A stretch of DNA of 64,000 bases from an uncultured Monoglobus sp. (GCA_947630135.1 CANRGH010000006.1:41577-105576); one strand, 5' to 3'; positions 7,555-16,667 are shown, counted from the first letter of the stretch. The notes: a model not told the origin generated them from the sequence alone. Made by a program: numbers and translations.

Positions 7555-9843
7555 TCAAAACTCACGAATTAGTTCAATCTCTCTCGGAATTTTCCAGTTC
7601 ACGAGCTTCACGTTGTCATCCGCCCTGTATCCGGGCTCATCCGGTCCCGCCGCCGTGCCGGTGTCGCCGAAAACATACGCGCGGTCGCCGTAGAGGTTAA
7701 AGCCTGACGGGAAACAGCGGATCTCCACCACATGACGCTCGTCCGCCGCCATTGGCGGGATCGGCAATGTGTTGTTTCCGCCGTAAACGCGGCCGATAAA
7801 CTCGTTGTCAAAATAGACCTCTATAACCGAAGCGTCATCACACCGCAGCCTGAGAACAGGACGGTTGATGTTTTCTTCAATATATATGATTTTTTTCGCC
7901 GAGGCGCAGAGATCGGCGAACGGATAGCCGCAGCGCACAAGGTTATTCTCGCTCTCGGCTCCGGCGGGGCGCAGAACGAAGTTGTTCTTGGTCTGGACCT
8001 GCCTTTGGTCAAAGCTCCTGTAGCCCGAGGCGGCCTCGACTCTGAAGCTTCCGGTCAGATACGCGAAGACCTCGCCGCAGCCCTCCAGAACTATTTTGTT
8101 CTCACCCGACACGATATTTTCGGTTATTTCATAATATTCTCCGCGCTCGTCCCTGTCCGAAACGCTTATCAATATGTCGTTTATGCTCGCCTCGCGGCAG
8201 CCGTCCGACACGAGCAGACGGACATCTCCGGAAAAATCATCGCCCGCCCGGAAGCGGAATTCCGCTCCGCCGTTTCTGTATTCGGGAGTGAGGGGCAGTA
8301 TATTTGTCTCGGGCGGGGTGATCGTCCACCTATCCTGATTGACCACGATCGGAACGATCTCCTTGAGCGTGTCGCGGATAAGCTCAAGCGGTATGATCTC
8401 GGTGTCGGATTTCGGTATATCATTCAAAATGCGGGTCCCGCTGGCCTTGGCCTTCTCGAGCATCAGCTTTCCTTTTTTCGTGAAAGCGCAGCCGGGAGTT
8501 ATGAGCAGAGTGCTGTATGAGCGCTCGCCCATTATGACCCCGCTTCCTCCGGCGGAAGCGAAGTTTTCAAACATATTTTCGTCGGTCACATCGAAGCGGC
8601 GGCTCATCTCATGGAGCCTGTCGCTTATCCCGGTCACGGCGCGGCTGAGTTCTTTCGCCTCGGCGTTCTCGCCGCCGGGGGCGTAGACGCTCCACATGGC
8701 CCGGGTCGGGCAGACCAGCAGTATCCTTCTGGCGCGCTTTCCCTCGATCTCCGCCACGCGTCTCAGCTCCGCGAGGATCTCGGGTATTACGCCCTTCCAC
8801 GGAACGTGCTCCGGGAAAGAGATGTGCCGCCTTCTCAAAGCGGCTCCGCTCAAACGCGGATAGCAGGAATTTACAACAAATGTTGTAATTCCGCACTCGG
8901 TCAGCTTTCTAAGGCAGTTTTCAAACTGCTCGGGCATCAGCCCCCAGCCGGTCCCGCCAAACACCGAGACGGCAGCCTCGCAGTTCCCCGTCTGGCACGC
9001 GAAGCCGGACGCCGCCGAGGCCGCGAAAACGCTCACGTCTCCGATGCCCCTGACCGTGACCGAGGGCAGCGCGGCGCCCCGCTCGGACTCCAGATATGAG
9101 CCGCGCTCCTCGATCATGTTCACGGGCTCAAACTCCGTTTCCGAAGTCATGATAAGCTTTTTGCCGTTTTGGGCGCACCAGCCTCTGATCGGCTCAAGCC
9201 GCGCCTTTGTAAAGCGTTTGGTTATCCTGTTCCAATAGCGGGCCTTGAGCTTCGACGGCCCGCCCTCGCTGAACAGCTCCTTTAAAAACGGCTTTATGTC
9301 CATGCCGTAATCGTTTAAAAATTCTTCCTCTATATCGTCGTACCACGGGACGGTCGCGCCGCTGATGTCCGAAAATCCCGGAAACTCGGCACAAAAACCG
9401 ATTATGTATTCAAAAGCCTCGGCGGACAGCCCCTCTTTGATCTTCTCATAAACGCCGCCGATCTGCTCTAAGGCGCACACCTCATCAAACGGAGACGGTA
9501 TGCCCGGATCGGTGAGCTTTATTACCTCGCCGTCATTGCCGAGAGCCAGCCTTTGCGCGGGCACCATCGGCAGCGCGGCGGCGCGACTGCCGGTTATTCC
9601 GAGCCACGCCGAAAGATCCTCCGCCTTGGCACGCAGGATTATTTCATCAAGAGCTTTGAGCGTTCCGCTCATATCGGCAGCGGCGCCCCCGCCCAATTCG
9701 CGGGCGCCGGTTCCGCGCCCCACGGTGAGCACCGCGCCGTCAAAGCCGCGGTTTTTGATTTGTCTCATGCGCCGCCCGATAATATCGGCGTCTTTTTCAA
9801 CATCGTCAATAATCAGCGACACAAGAAATTTCAGCGGTTCCAT
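7555..9843 (-). CDS. Putative glycoside hydrolase, GH106 (alpha-L-rhamnosidase)-like
   Basis: This is a 762-residue protein without an obvious signal peptide, so probably cytoplasmic. Residues 1-340 look like the barrel of GH106-type enzymes: an early RGFDGAVL segment, the YWNRITKRFTKARLEPIRGWC helix, MTSETEFEP, VFGGTGWGLMPEQFENCL and a later SCYPRLSGAALRRRHISFPEHVPW block. The C-terminal 250 residues look like beta-sandwich domains. GH106 enzymes release rhamnose from rhamnogalacturonan, which would fit the neighbouring pectate lyases and the DhuI-like isomerase. The sequence is divergent, so activity on another sugar or loss of catalysis is possible. AAAGGGG precedes the ATG. It is divergent from the gene at 9956. 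Confidence 0.55.
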   Translation of the reverse strand: MEPLKFLVSLIIDDVEKDADIIGRRMRQIKNRGFDGAVLTVGRGTGARELGGGAAADMSGTLKALDEIILRAKAEDLSAWLGITGSRAAALPMVPAQRLALGNDGEVIKLTDPGIPSPFDEVCALEQIGGVYEKIKEGLSAEAFEYIIGFCAEFPGFSDISGATVPWYDDIEEEFLNDYGMDIKPFLKELFSEGGPSKLKARYWNRITKRFTKARLEPIRGWCAQNGKKLIMTSETEFEPVNMIEERGSYLESERGAALPSVTVRGIGDVSVFAASAASGFACQTGNCEAAVSVFGGTGWGLMPEQFENCLRKLTECGITTFVVNSCYPRLSGAALRRRHISFPEHVPWKGVIPEILAELRRVAEIEGKRARRILLVCPTRAMWSVYAPGGENAEAKELSRAVTGISDRLHEMSRRFDVTDENMFENFASAGGSGVIMGERSYSTLLITPGCAFTKKGKLMLEKAKASGTRILNDIPKSDTEIIPLELIRDTLKEIVPIVVNQDRWTITPPETNILPLTPEYRNGGAEFRFRAGDDFSGDVRLLVSDGCREASINDILISVSDRDERGEYYEITENIVSGENKIVLEGCGEVFAYLTGSFRVEAASGYRSFDQRQVQTKNNFVLRPAGAESENNLVRCGYPFADLCASAKKIIYIEENINRPVLRLRCDDASVIEVYFDNEFIGRVYGGNNTLPIPPMAADERHVVEIRCFPSGFNLYGDRAYVFGDTGTAAGPDEPGYRADDNVKLVNWKIPREIELIREF

Positions 9844-9864
9844 AACTATTTCCCCTTTACGTTA

Positions 9865-9893
9865 TTGACAAAAAGGTTATTAATTATTATACT
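9865..9893 (+). promoter_or_regulatory. Promoter of the DhuI-like isomerase gene
   Basis: TTGACA (9865-9870), 17-base spacer, TATACT (9888-9893), in the 112-base divergent intergenic region shared with the GH106-like gene. Confidence 0.75.
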
Positions 9894-9955
9894 ATAAGAA
9901 AGAAGAAAAATAAATACTTTTTTCAAATATATTTCAAAAAAAGGAGCATTTTACA

Positions 9956-10594
9956 ATGAAAATAGCGCTTATTAACGAAAATTCTCAGGCGGCGAAGAAC
10001 GAGATCATCTGCAATTCGCTGAAAAAGATCGCCGAGCCCATGGGCCACGAGGTTCTTAACTTCGGCATGTACAGCGCCGACGACGAGGCGCAGCTCACCT
10101 ATGTTATGAACGGACTGCTCGCGGCCATCCTCTTAAACTCAAAAGCGGTTGACTTTGTCGTTACCGGCTGCGGCACGGGCGAGGGCGCCATGCTCGCGCT
10201 CAACTCGTTCCCCGGCGTGCTCTGCGGACATGTCACAAGCCCGCTTGACGCGTATCTTTTCGGTCAGGTAAACAACGGCAACGCGATTGCCATGCCGTTC
10301 GCGCAGGGCTTCGGCTGGGGCGCGGAGCTTAATCTTGACTATACCTTCGAGAAGCTCTTGTGCGACGAGATGGGCGGCGGCTATCCCAAAGAGAGAGCCG
10401 TTCCCGAGCAGGCCAACAAGAAGATACTCGACGAGGTAAAAAAGGTCACGCACCATGACATTATGTATGTTCTCAAAAACATTGATCAGGACTTCCTGAA
10501 AAAGACGGTCAGCGGCGAAAAGTTCGCGGAGCTGTTCTTCCCCAATTGCAAGGTTCCCGAGATCGCCGAGTACATCAAAGGCGTTTTGGACTAA
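9956..10594 (+). CDS. RpiB/LacA/LacB-family isomerase, probable DhuI (unsaturated uronate ketol-isomerase)
   Basis: The 212-residue protein starts MKIALINENSQAAKNEI and contains VVTGCGTGEGAMLALNSFPGV, the RpiB/LacAB active-site region. It is longer than RpiB (about 150) and close in length and in these motifs to the streptococcal isomerase DhuI. DhuI converts 4-deoxy-L-threo-5-hexosulose uronate, the product of lyase action on uronate polymers, toward 2-keto-3-deoxygluconate (established for DhuI from glycosaminoglycan breakdown). With pectate lyases on both sides, the same reaction in pectin breakdown is the natural inference. A strong promoter (9865-9893), an AAGGAG site and a terminator (10602-10624) make it a single-gene unit. 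Family assignment is firm; substrate is inferred. Confidence 0.8.
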   Translation: MKIALINENSQAAKNEIICNSLKKIAEPMGHEVLNFGMYSADDEAQLTYVMNGLLAAILLNSKAVDFVVTGCGTGEGAMLALNSFPGVLCGHVTSPLDAYLFGQVNNGNAIAMPFAQGFGWGAELNLDYTFEKLLCDEMGGGYPKERAVPEQANKKILDEVKKVTHHDIMYVLKNIDQDFLKKTVSGEKFAELFFPNCKVPEIAEYIKGVLD

Positions 10595-10601
10595 AACACC
10601 C

Positions 10602-10624
10602 GCCCGCCGCAAGGCGGGCTTTTT
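10602..10624 (+). terminator. Rho-independent terminator of the isomerase gene
   Basis: GCCCGCC-GCAA-GGCGGGC stem-loop directly followed by TTTTT, starting 7 bases after the stop codon. Confidence 0.85.
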
Positions 10625-10992
10625 GCCGCTTGCGGCAAAACAAGCAAGCGAAGGCACGCAGGGCTCCCGCAAAGCGCCAGCGAAGTGCAGACAGGGCTCC
10701 CGAAAACGCTTGCGTTTTTGGGAATAAGGAACAAATTCGCAGCGATGAGCAAAAGGCGCATGCGCCTTTTGTGATAAGCGAAGAAATTTGTGACGCGGGA
10801 ATAAGGAGCCGACCCGCAGCGGGCGCGGCTTTTGCCGCTCGCGGCAAAACAAGCAAGCGAAGGGATCAAAAAAGCGCCATAAGACGCGCAGGGCTCCCGC
10901 AAAGCGCCAGCAAAGCGCACTTTGCGGGAAAGAGGAGCCGACCCGCAGCGGGCGCAGCTTTTGCCGCGAGCGGCAAAACAAGCAAGCGAAGG
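10621..10992. repeat. Cluster of GC-rich palindromic repeats in a 518-base gene-free stretch
   Basis: Three copies of a 34-base core (10621-10654, 10830-10863, 10959-10992) each begin with the palindrome TTTTGCCGC-NN-GCGGCAAAA and end AACAAGCAAGCGAAGG. Copies two and three share an upstream arm (GGAGCCGACCCGCAGCGGGC). A second unit, GCAGGGCTCCCGCAAAGCGC, occurs at 10658 and 10888, and a perfect 20-base palindrome lies at 10751-10770. Spacings are irregular, so it is not CRISPR. Open frames here are low-complexity and have no ribosome sites. Nothing else is visible before the promoter at 11040. Confidence 0.75.
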
Positions 10993-11039
10993 GATCGGCG
11001 ACGACGACGTGAAATGCACGTTTTTTAACACGAATGATA

Positions 11040-11068
11040 TTGTTTTTTAATATATAATATGATATAAT
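11040..11068 (+). promoter_or_regulatory. Promoter of the DUF5684-like membrane protein gene
   Basis: TTGTTT (11040-11045), 17-base spacer, TATAAT (11063-11068) in an AT-rich stretch right after the repeat cluster. Confidence 0.6.
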
Positions 11069-11112
11069 TTGTTTAAAAATAAAATAATATTAAATTTTAA
11101 GGAGGTAAAACT

Positions 11113-11592
11113 ATGAATACTGCTGCACCCCTTTCCAATGACGCTTTGGGCGGATTAGCTGTCGGAAGCATACTCGGCTTTATTGTCGCATGCGCGATCA
11201 TAATGTGGGTATTCCAGATTATCGCGTACTGGAAAATGTTCACAAAGGCGGGCGAGCCCGGCTGGAAGAGCATTATCCCGTTCTACAGCCAATACATCAT
11301 GTATAAGCTGACATGGAAAACATCGTGGTTCTGGATCACACTGATCGTCGCTGTTGTATATGGCGTATTCACGTCTTTGAACCAAAACTTCCCCGACAAC
11401 ATGCTCTACGCGGTCCTGCTGCTTATATCCGCGATCATCGCACTGGTGATCACGATAATCTCGTATCACAAGATCTCGAAGGCATACGGACATGGCGCGG
11501 GATACACCGTGGGTATGTTATTCTTGTGGCCCATATTCGTGCTTATTCTGGGCTATGGCAAATCGAAGTACATAGGCCCCAACAAAGCTTAA
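11113..11592 (+). CDS. Small integral membrane protein, DUF5684-like
   Basis: The 159-residue protein has four predicted membrane helices (about 18-40, 70-88, 98-118, 130-148). A conserved-looking loop, YWKMFTKAGEPGWKSIIPFY, follows helix one; this is the hallmark of DUF5684 proteins, sometimes seen at the N-terminus of signal peptidase I homologues. No peptidase residues are present here. GGAGG precedes the ATG and a promoter lies at 11040-11068. It is a single-gene unit between two terminators. Function is unknown. Confidence 0.75.
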   Translation: MNTAAPLSNDALGGLAVGSILGFIVACAIIMWVFQIIAYWKMFTKAGEPGWKSIIPFYSQYIMYKLTWKTSWFWITLIVAVVYGVFTSLNQNFPDNMLYAVLLLISAIIALVITIISYHKISKAYGHGAGYTVGMLFLWPIFVLILGYGKSKYIGPNKA

Positions 11593-11607
11593 AACTTCAA
11601 AAAAATT

Positions 11608-11632
11608 CGAGGCGGAACGAAGTTCCGCCTCG
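11608..11632. terminator. Bidirectional terminator between convergent genes
   Basis: CGAGGCGGAAC / GTTCCGCCTCG stem with GTTTT on the plus side and a T7 run on the minus side; it lies between the stops at 11592 and 11640. Confidence 0.85.
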
Positions 11633-11639
11633 TTTTATT

Positions 11640-12605
11640 CTATTCTCCGGGATATTTCATTCCCCAGCGTGCGCGCATATCGTCCATAACGCCGAGCACG
11701 AACAGGCTCTCGGAATGGGGCATTTCCGCACACTCGATCTTTCCTTCTTTTATCGCCTTTATGCAGGCCTCGAGCTCAAACACATATCCGGTCTTAAACT
11801 TTGGGGTTATCTCGCGGATAAGCTCCTTCTGCTCGTTATAGACCCTTGTGCTCTTCCAGTTGGACACCCCGGCGATCTCGATTATTCCGTTTTCGCACAT
11901 CAGCGTTATCTTTGAGTCGGTGCACATATCGGTGCAGCTCATAAGCGACGCGGTCACGCCGTTTTTGTATTTTATCACCGTCAGGCTGTGGTCGTCGACG
12001 CCCGCCTCGGACAGCTTTCCGACGCTGTATTCTATTTCAAAATCGTCGCCCAGCAGCATTGACGCCGCGGTCACGTTGTATATACCCAGGTCAAGCAGCG
12101 CGCCGCCGCCGAGCTTCGGGTCGTGGATCCACGATGACGCCGTCTTTTTGGAACCGAAGTTTGACTGCATAAGCACGGGCTTTCCTATTTCGCCGCTCGA
12201 TATGATCTCTTTTATTTCTTTGACCCACGGGAAAAACCTCGTCCACACCGCCTCGCAGATAAAGGCGTTATGTTCTCTCGCGATCCTGAACAGGTCCTCG
12301 GCATGAGCGCTGTTTATGCATATCGGCTTTTCGCACAGCACGCTTTTGCCTTTTTCCAAAAGCTTTTTGGAAAGCTCGTAATGAAGCGGATGAATGGTGG
12401 CGATATACACCAGTTCGATCTCCGGGTCGTTGATCAGCTCGTCATAGCTGCCGTAGGCCTTCGGAATATCAAATTCCTCCGCGAACTTTTCCGCAGCCTC
12501 GAGAGTCCTTGATGCCACGGCGTAAAACTCCGCCTCATCAACGACTTTTATCGTCCTCGCCATTGAATGGGCAATATGCCCCGTCCCGATTATTGAAACT
12601 TTCAT
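11640..12605 (-). CDS. Gfo/Idh/MocA-family NAD(P)-dependent oxidoreductase
   Basis: The 321-residue protein opens with a Rossmann fold (VSIIGTGHIAHS) and has the family motif CEKPI near residue 95, whose lysine takes part in catalysis. The C-terminal part is the mixed alpha/beta substrate domain (GKPVLMQSNFG, GGALLDLGIYNV). Such enzymes oxidise or reduce sugars, inositols and sugar acids; the specific substrate cannot be read from sequence. ATG at 12605 with AGAGGT upstream is preferred over a start 21 codons earlier inside a repeat. Its position in the pectin region suggests a sugar or uronate role, but this is only context. Confidence 0.85.
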   Translation of the reverse strand: MKVSIIGTGHIAHSMARTIKVVDEAEFYAVASRTLEAAEKFAEEFDIPKAYGSYDELINDPEIELVYIATIHPLHYELSKKLLEKGKSVLCEKPICINSAHAEDLFRIAREHNAFICEAVWTRFFPWVKEIKEIISSGEIGKPVLMQSNFGSKKTASSWIHDPKLGGGALLDLGIYNVTAASMLLGDDFEIEYSVGKLSEAGVDDHSLTVIKYKNGVTASLMSCTDMCTDSKITLMCENGIIEIAGVSNWKSTRVYNEQKELIREITPKFKTGYVFELEACIKAIKEGKIECAEMPHSESLFVLGVMDDMRARWGMKYPGE

Positions 12606-12619
12606 AATTTTACCTCTTT

Positions 12620-12704
12620 CTGCCTCTCCCCGGAGGGGAGGCGGGCGCTTGGCGTTTACTCCTTCCACCGCTATCGCGGTCCCCCTCCCTCAAAGAGGGA
12701 GGCG
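12620..12704. repeat. Small interspersed repeat made of three hairpins
   Basis: Three inverted repeats follow one another: GCCTCTCCCC/GGGGAGGC (12622-12642), ACCGCTATCGCGGT (12667-12680) and CCTCCCTCAAAGAGGGAGG (12684-12702). The layout resembles the short GC-rich intergenic repeats common in Clostridia. No other copy was seen in this window. Confidence 0.5.
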
Positions 12705-12765
12705 TTTTCTCTTTCAATTCGCGCCGCAAATACAATACGGATAATCCGCCCGTTGCCGTTTGTCT

Positions 12766-15700
12766 TTATTTCCTTTTTATTTCATAAACGTCCGACATCG
12801 GTTTAATGTTCTCGGTGCCGTCCCAGATAAAGCCGCGGATCGTCACTGTGTCCTCCGTCGGCGTGACAGCCGCATCAGCGGTATCGCCCAAAGACGGATC
12901 ATACTCCGTAACAGCGGCAATTGTCGCCGCGCCGCTTTGGTCATAGCCTGCTATTATAACGCTGCACGGCTCCGACAGTCCGCTCGCTGTAAGCGTTACC
13001 TCGCCGTTCGTAAAACTTTTGATCTCGGCTCCGTTTTGACTGAACCTGACCGTCGGTTCGGAAGGCTGCGGTCCCGCCGTGGGCTGCGGTCCCTCTGTGG
13101 GCTGCGGCTCGTCGGTAGGCTCCGGAGGAGAAACGACAGCCGAACCCTCGGGCGTGAGCACGCTGATATTGTCTAAGCCCAAAACGTTTGCCGCACTGCC
13201 TCTTGTGGAACCGCCGATGCTTGTTATATTAAGAGACGGTATCTCACCTTTGGCGGTTCCCGAGCCGAGCTCGACCGTTCCTATCTTGCCGTAACTTCCG
13301 TCCGCGTTTTTGTTGTAAACCGTAATTGAATTATTTGACGATGTGTACTGAACTCTCAGGCTGTACCATGTGTTCGCTTTGTATGTGAAGCTGCCCAGCA
13401 CGGTGTCAAGACCTTTTGGACTCTCTCCTTTCGTTTCATCAAACGAACCCTTTGAGAAATAATCGGTTATTTTAAGACACGGGGTCTTTTCTTTGCCGTT
13501 CTCTCCGGTCTTGAGTTCAAATATTCTGCCGTCCAAAGTTTTTTCCGGAACATACGAATTTCCGGGGTTAACGTTTAAATTGTCAAACGCGCGAAGCAGA
13601 ACCGTGTCCTTATTTGTGTCGCCCGACATAAAGTCAAAATCTATTACAATGATCTCGGACTCCACGGGCTCCTCGGCCTCGTATGTCCAGCCGTCCTGAC
13701 CCTTGCCTTTGTCGTCGATCTTCAGATAATGATCCGCGCTGCCCGCTGTTTTTTCCGCGATCGAAGGCGCCACGGCAATATCGGGAACATTATCCGCGTT
13801 TCCGGTCGCATAGTTCACTCTTATCTCCATATCGTTCTCATTTGCAATCATATCGCCGTTGCCGAATTCGGTGCCAACGGCAATATTGTCAAAGTTCCAC
13901 GTCTCTCCCTCAAGCGGAGGCATTGTGGGATCGGGAGCGTCCGGCTTGATATCGGGATCGGGCTCGCCCTCGGTGCTCTTAAACGATACGCCGTAGAACT
14001 CCGCCTTTGAATTCTCAACGTAAATATAATATGTTTTACCGGCTTCCAGGTTGGCGCTCGTTGACGTGTAGATATTCACGCTGTCGTTATTGGTCTTGTA
14101 CATGGCAAGCTCCTCGTTCGCGGTCTTGCCGGGCTCATGGATCACGAACTTCTTGCCGCTGTTAAGCTTATAGTAAACCGTGATCACGCCCTTGGTTTCT
14201 GGAGTGTAGGTCAGCGCCATTCCGGACGCTCCGCCGTCCGCGGGAGTGTTCGCGCATGTAAGTCTGCCGGTAAACGAAACGGAATCGATCGTTCTGTTGG
14301 TCGTCTCGAAGGTCATGCTGTCATTCGCGGTGAGGCCGGTCATCAGAACCTCGCCTTTTGTGACGTTTTTGGACGCTTTCCACATAAGCGTCGGTGCCTC
14401 GTTTGTAATCTCCATGCCCAAAAATCTTCCCTTAGAGCCTTTGACGTATATATAATAGGTTTGGCCGGCCTCGACTTTTCCGGTAAGTACCGCGTCGTTG
14501 CCCTCGCCCGTTACCGAGGCGACGCAATCTTTTTCGCTCTCCGCGCCTTCCTTCATAATATACGCGGTTTTCGGGTTCGCCGCCTGACCCAGCGAGGTCA
14601 GATAAACATTCAAATATCCGCTCTTTTCGGGAATATATTTAAATCCTGTACCTGTCGCCTTTCCGCCGCTCCAGCCTCCGCTGTCGGCGCCGCTGATATA
14701 ATAGTTATAGGTCTTGTCGTTCAGCGTCACATTCGCCGTGCCGCCGGTCGTGTCATGCAGCGTCGTCAAGCCGTCAATAAGCTCGCTGCCCGCTTTCTTT
14801 CCGTTGTCGCTCTCGGACGCTGTCCACTTCGCCGCGGTTGATTTGACCGTGATTGTATAGCTTCTCTTGAGCGTGAATGTGCCGTGCGTGATCTCGGCGG
14901 TGAGTATTACGGACGCGTCCTTATCGGACGGACGGTTGACCGCCGAGATCTGATTATTGCTGATCTTCACCGCGCTCGACGCGCTTGACCACTTGATCGA
15001 GCTGCCGTTAACGCTGCCCGCCGTGGGAAGCGTCAGGTCGGACGCATTTTTGATCGTTGAGGGGCTGAGCTTTATGGCGTTTACGTCCTCCATAACCATT
15101 CTGTAATCCTCGCCCAGATCCGCGGTCTTGGGAGACTCCGTAACTATTCCCTCGGGGAACGAGTTGATCGTCAGATCGTTCGCGTAGTACTCTATATTCA
15201 TATATCCCTGACCGTAGTAATCACCCGAGGCGTCATTCGGATTTGTGGGATCGAGTCCTCTTTCGCGCTCCCAATTATCATCCATGCCGTCTTTATCTTC
15301 ATCGGTCCTGTCAAGGGTCGTATACTTCGGAGGATAATAATCATCATAATTCATCTCTTTGATTTTGTACTCCTTGATAGCCTTTTTCAGGGCGGACGAC
15401 GTTGTGGTGGAATACATGGGACCGCCGGTGAGATAACCAGTGCCGTTCTTCGCCTCGTCCATAACCTGCTGATCTATTTTGGGACGCTTGTCGGCGCTGA
15501 TGCCCGCGCCGGCATAGTTGATAACGGTCTCAAACGCTTCGTCGGCGGTCTCAAACTGATTGCTGTTTAAAACAGACGCATCGTTGCCGTTTACATCCTC
15601 GACCTTAAAGGGCGTGTCGGAACCGTAGGTCGCCTTATCAAAGCCGCTCATGCCGAGCCACTGGTTGCTTTTTTCTATATCTTCATTGTAATACGAGCCG

Positions 15701-16605
15701 TTCGGTCTTCTTATTGTGTTGCCGGAAAGGTAGAACTTGTAATTCTCCGGAGCGGAGCCGCTGGATTTAACGAGAAAACGCGGTCCGCCGGTGGTAGAAT
15801 TTCCCATCTTTAAATAATTATTGACATAATTCTGGTGGCCCATGGTGCCGTAGCCCGTCTGATAGCCCCAGTCGTATATTACGTTGTTTACAAAATCCAT
15901 CGCCTCGGTCTTTTCGACCTTGCCGCGAAAGTTTCTGGAAACATTGTGAGCTATCATGTTGTGGTGCCAGGAGTTCTGACCCTTGCCGAACATAACGCCA
16001 AAGCCGTGGCAGCCCTTGTCATGAACCGATATACAGTTTGACGGACCGATCAGAGTGTACTGCACAGTTTGGTGCATATTATTTGAATAAAGGCCCCATT
16101 GCTCATCGTTCGCCCAGCCGAGCGAGCAATGGTCAACGATCGAGTTTGAACCGTTGCTTCCTCCCCAGGCGTCACACTCCTTACCCGTTTCTCCGGGACG
16201 TGAGCTGACATATCTTATAATAATATTGTCGCCGCCCATTCCGATCTTTGCGCCTCTGAGCGTTATTCCGCCGCCGCCGGTCGCGGTCTGGCCAAGGATC
16301 GTGACGTTGCCTTTCACAACAACATCGCTTTTCAGATCTATTGTTCCGCCGACCGCGAACACGACAATGCTGTTTGAGTGGCTGACCGCCTCGCGGAACG
16401 TGCCGACGCTGCCGTCGTCGGTAAGCTTGGTCACGATTCGCACCGTGCCGCCTCTGCCGCCCGTGGCATACATTCCCGCGCCCTCGGCGCCGGGGAATGC
16501 TGGCAGCGTGTTGACCGCGGAAACGGTCGCCGCGGGAACGGCCAGACTGCCGATCAGCACGGCTGCCGAAAGCAATATATTCATCAATTTGCCCTTTAGT
16601 TTCAT
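12766..16605 (-). CDS. Large secreted multidomain pectate lyase (PL1-like)
   Basis: Starting from ATG at 16605 the protein has 1279 residues; an open frame 35 codons longer has no ribosome site. A signal peptide ends near SAVNT. The pectate lyase beta-helix covers about residues 30-480, with AFPGAEGAGMYATGGRGG, GTFREAVSHSNSIVVF, IVDHCSLGWANDEQW and the closing MDDNWERERGLDPTNPND. Next come an atrophied bacterial Ig-like domain (about 510-590), two related beta-sandwich modules with YYIYVKGSKG/YYIYVENSKA motifs, a further sugar-binding-type domain (ETWNFDN onward), a PQPTEGPQPT linker and a C-terminal domain ending GFIWDGTENIKPMSD. The last domain recurs in the protein at 1-2681. It should depolymerise pectin outside the cell. 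Promoter 16639-16667. Confidence 0.9.
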   Translation of the reverse strand: MKLKGKLMNILLSAAVLIGSLAVPAATVSAVNTLPAFPGAEGAGMYATGGRGGTVRIVTKLTDDGSVGTFREAVSHSNSIVVFAVGGTIDLKSDVVVKGNVTILGQTATGGGGITLRGAKIGMGGDNIIIRYVSSRPGETGKECDAWGGSNGSNSIVDHCSLGWANDEQWGLYSNNMHQTVQYTLIGPSNCISVHDKGCHGFGVMFGKGQNSWHHNMIAHNVSRNFRGKVEKTEAMDFVNNVIYDWGYQTGYGTMGHQNYVNNYLKMGNSTTGGPRFLVKSSGSAPENYKFYLSGNTIRRPNGSYYNEDIEKSNQWLGMSGFDKATYGSDTPFKVEDVNGNDASVLNSNQFETADEAFETVINYAGAGISADKRPKIDQQVMDEAKNGTGYLTGGPMYSTTTSSALKKAIKEYKIKEMNYDDYYPPKYTTLDRTDEDKDGMDDNWERERGLDPTNPNDASGDYYGQGYMNIEYYANDLTINSFPEGIVTESPKTADLGEDYRMVMEDVNAIKLSPSTIKNASDLTLPTAGSVNGSSIKWSSASSAVKISNNQISAVNRPSDKDASVILTAEITHGTFTLKRSYTITVKSTAAKWTASESDNGKKAGSELIDGLTTLHDTTGGTANVTLNDKTYNYYISGADSGGWSGGKATGTGFKYIPEKSGYLNVYLTSLGQAANPKTAYIMKEGAESEKDCVASVTGEGNDAVLTGKVEAGQTYYIYVKGSKGRFLGMEITNEAPTLMWKASKNVTKGEVLMTGLTANDSMTFETTNRTIDSVSFTGRLTCANTPADGGASGMALTYTPETKGVITVYYKLNSGKKFVIHEPGKTANEELAMYKTNNDSVNIYTSTSANLEAGKTYYIYVENSKAEFYGVSFKSTEGEPDPDIKPDAPDPTMPPLEGETWNFDNIAVGTEFGNGDMIANENDMEIRVNYATGNADNVPDIAVAPSIAEKTAGSADHYLKIDDKGKGQDGWTYEAEEPVESEIIVIDFDFMSGDTNKDTVLLRAFDNLNVNPGNSYVPEKTLDGRIFELKTGENGKEKTPCLKITDYFSKGSFDETKGESPKGLDTVLGSFTYKANTWYSLRVQYTSSNNSITVYNKNADGSYGKIGTVELGSGTAKGEIPSLNITSIGGSTRGSAANVLGLDNISVLTPEGSAVVSPPEPTDEPQPTEGPQPTAGPQPSEPTVRFSQNGAEIKSFTNGEVTLTASGLSEPCSVIIAGYDQSGAATIAAVTEYDPSLGDTADAAVTPTEDTVTIRGFIWDGTENIKPMSDVYEIKRK

Positions 16606-16638
16606 AGTATCACTCTCTTTCAGAAAAAATGTACAATA

Positions 16639-16667
16639 ATTATACCTCATTTTTTGGAATTTTCCAA
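16639..16667 (-). promoter_or_regulatory. Promoter of the large pectate lyase gene
   Basis: Minus-strand TTGGAA (16662-16667), 17-base spacer, TATAAT (16639-16644), about 35 bases upstream of the ATG. Confidence 0.7.

Noticed and set aside
10621..10992. CRISPR array
   Set aside because: The copies are irregularly spaced, palindromic and few, and there are no cas genes.
10139..11031. Several 90-280-codon open frames over the repeat cluster
   Set aside because: Their sequences are Arg/Ala/Phe-rich translations of palindromic repeats and of the antisense isomerase gene; no ribosome site.
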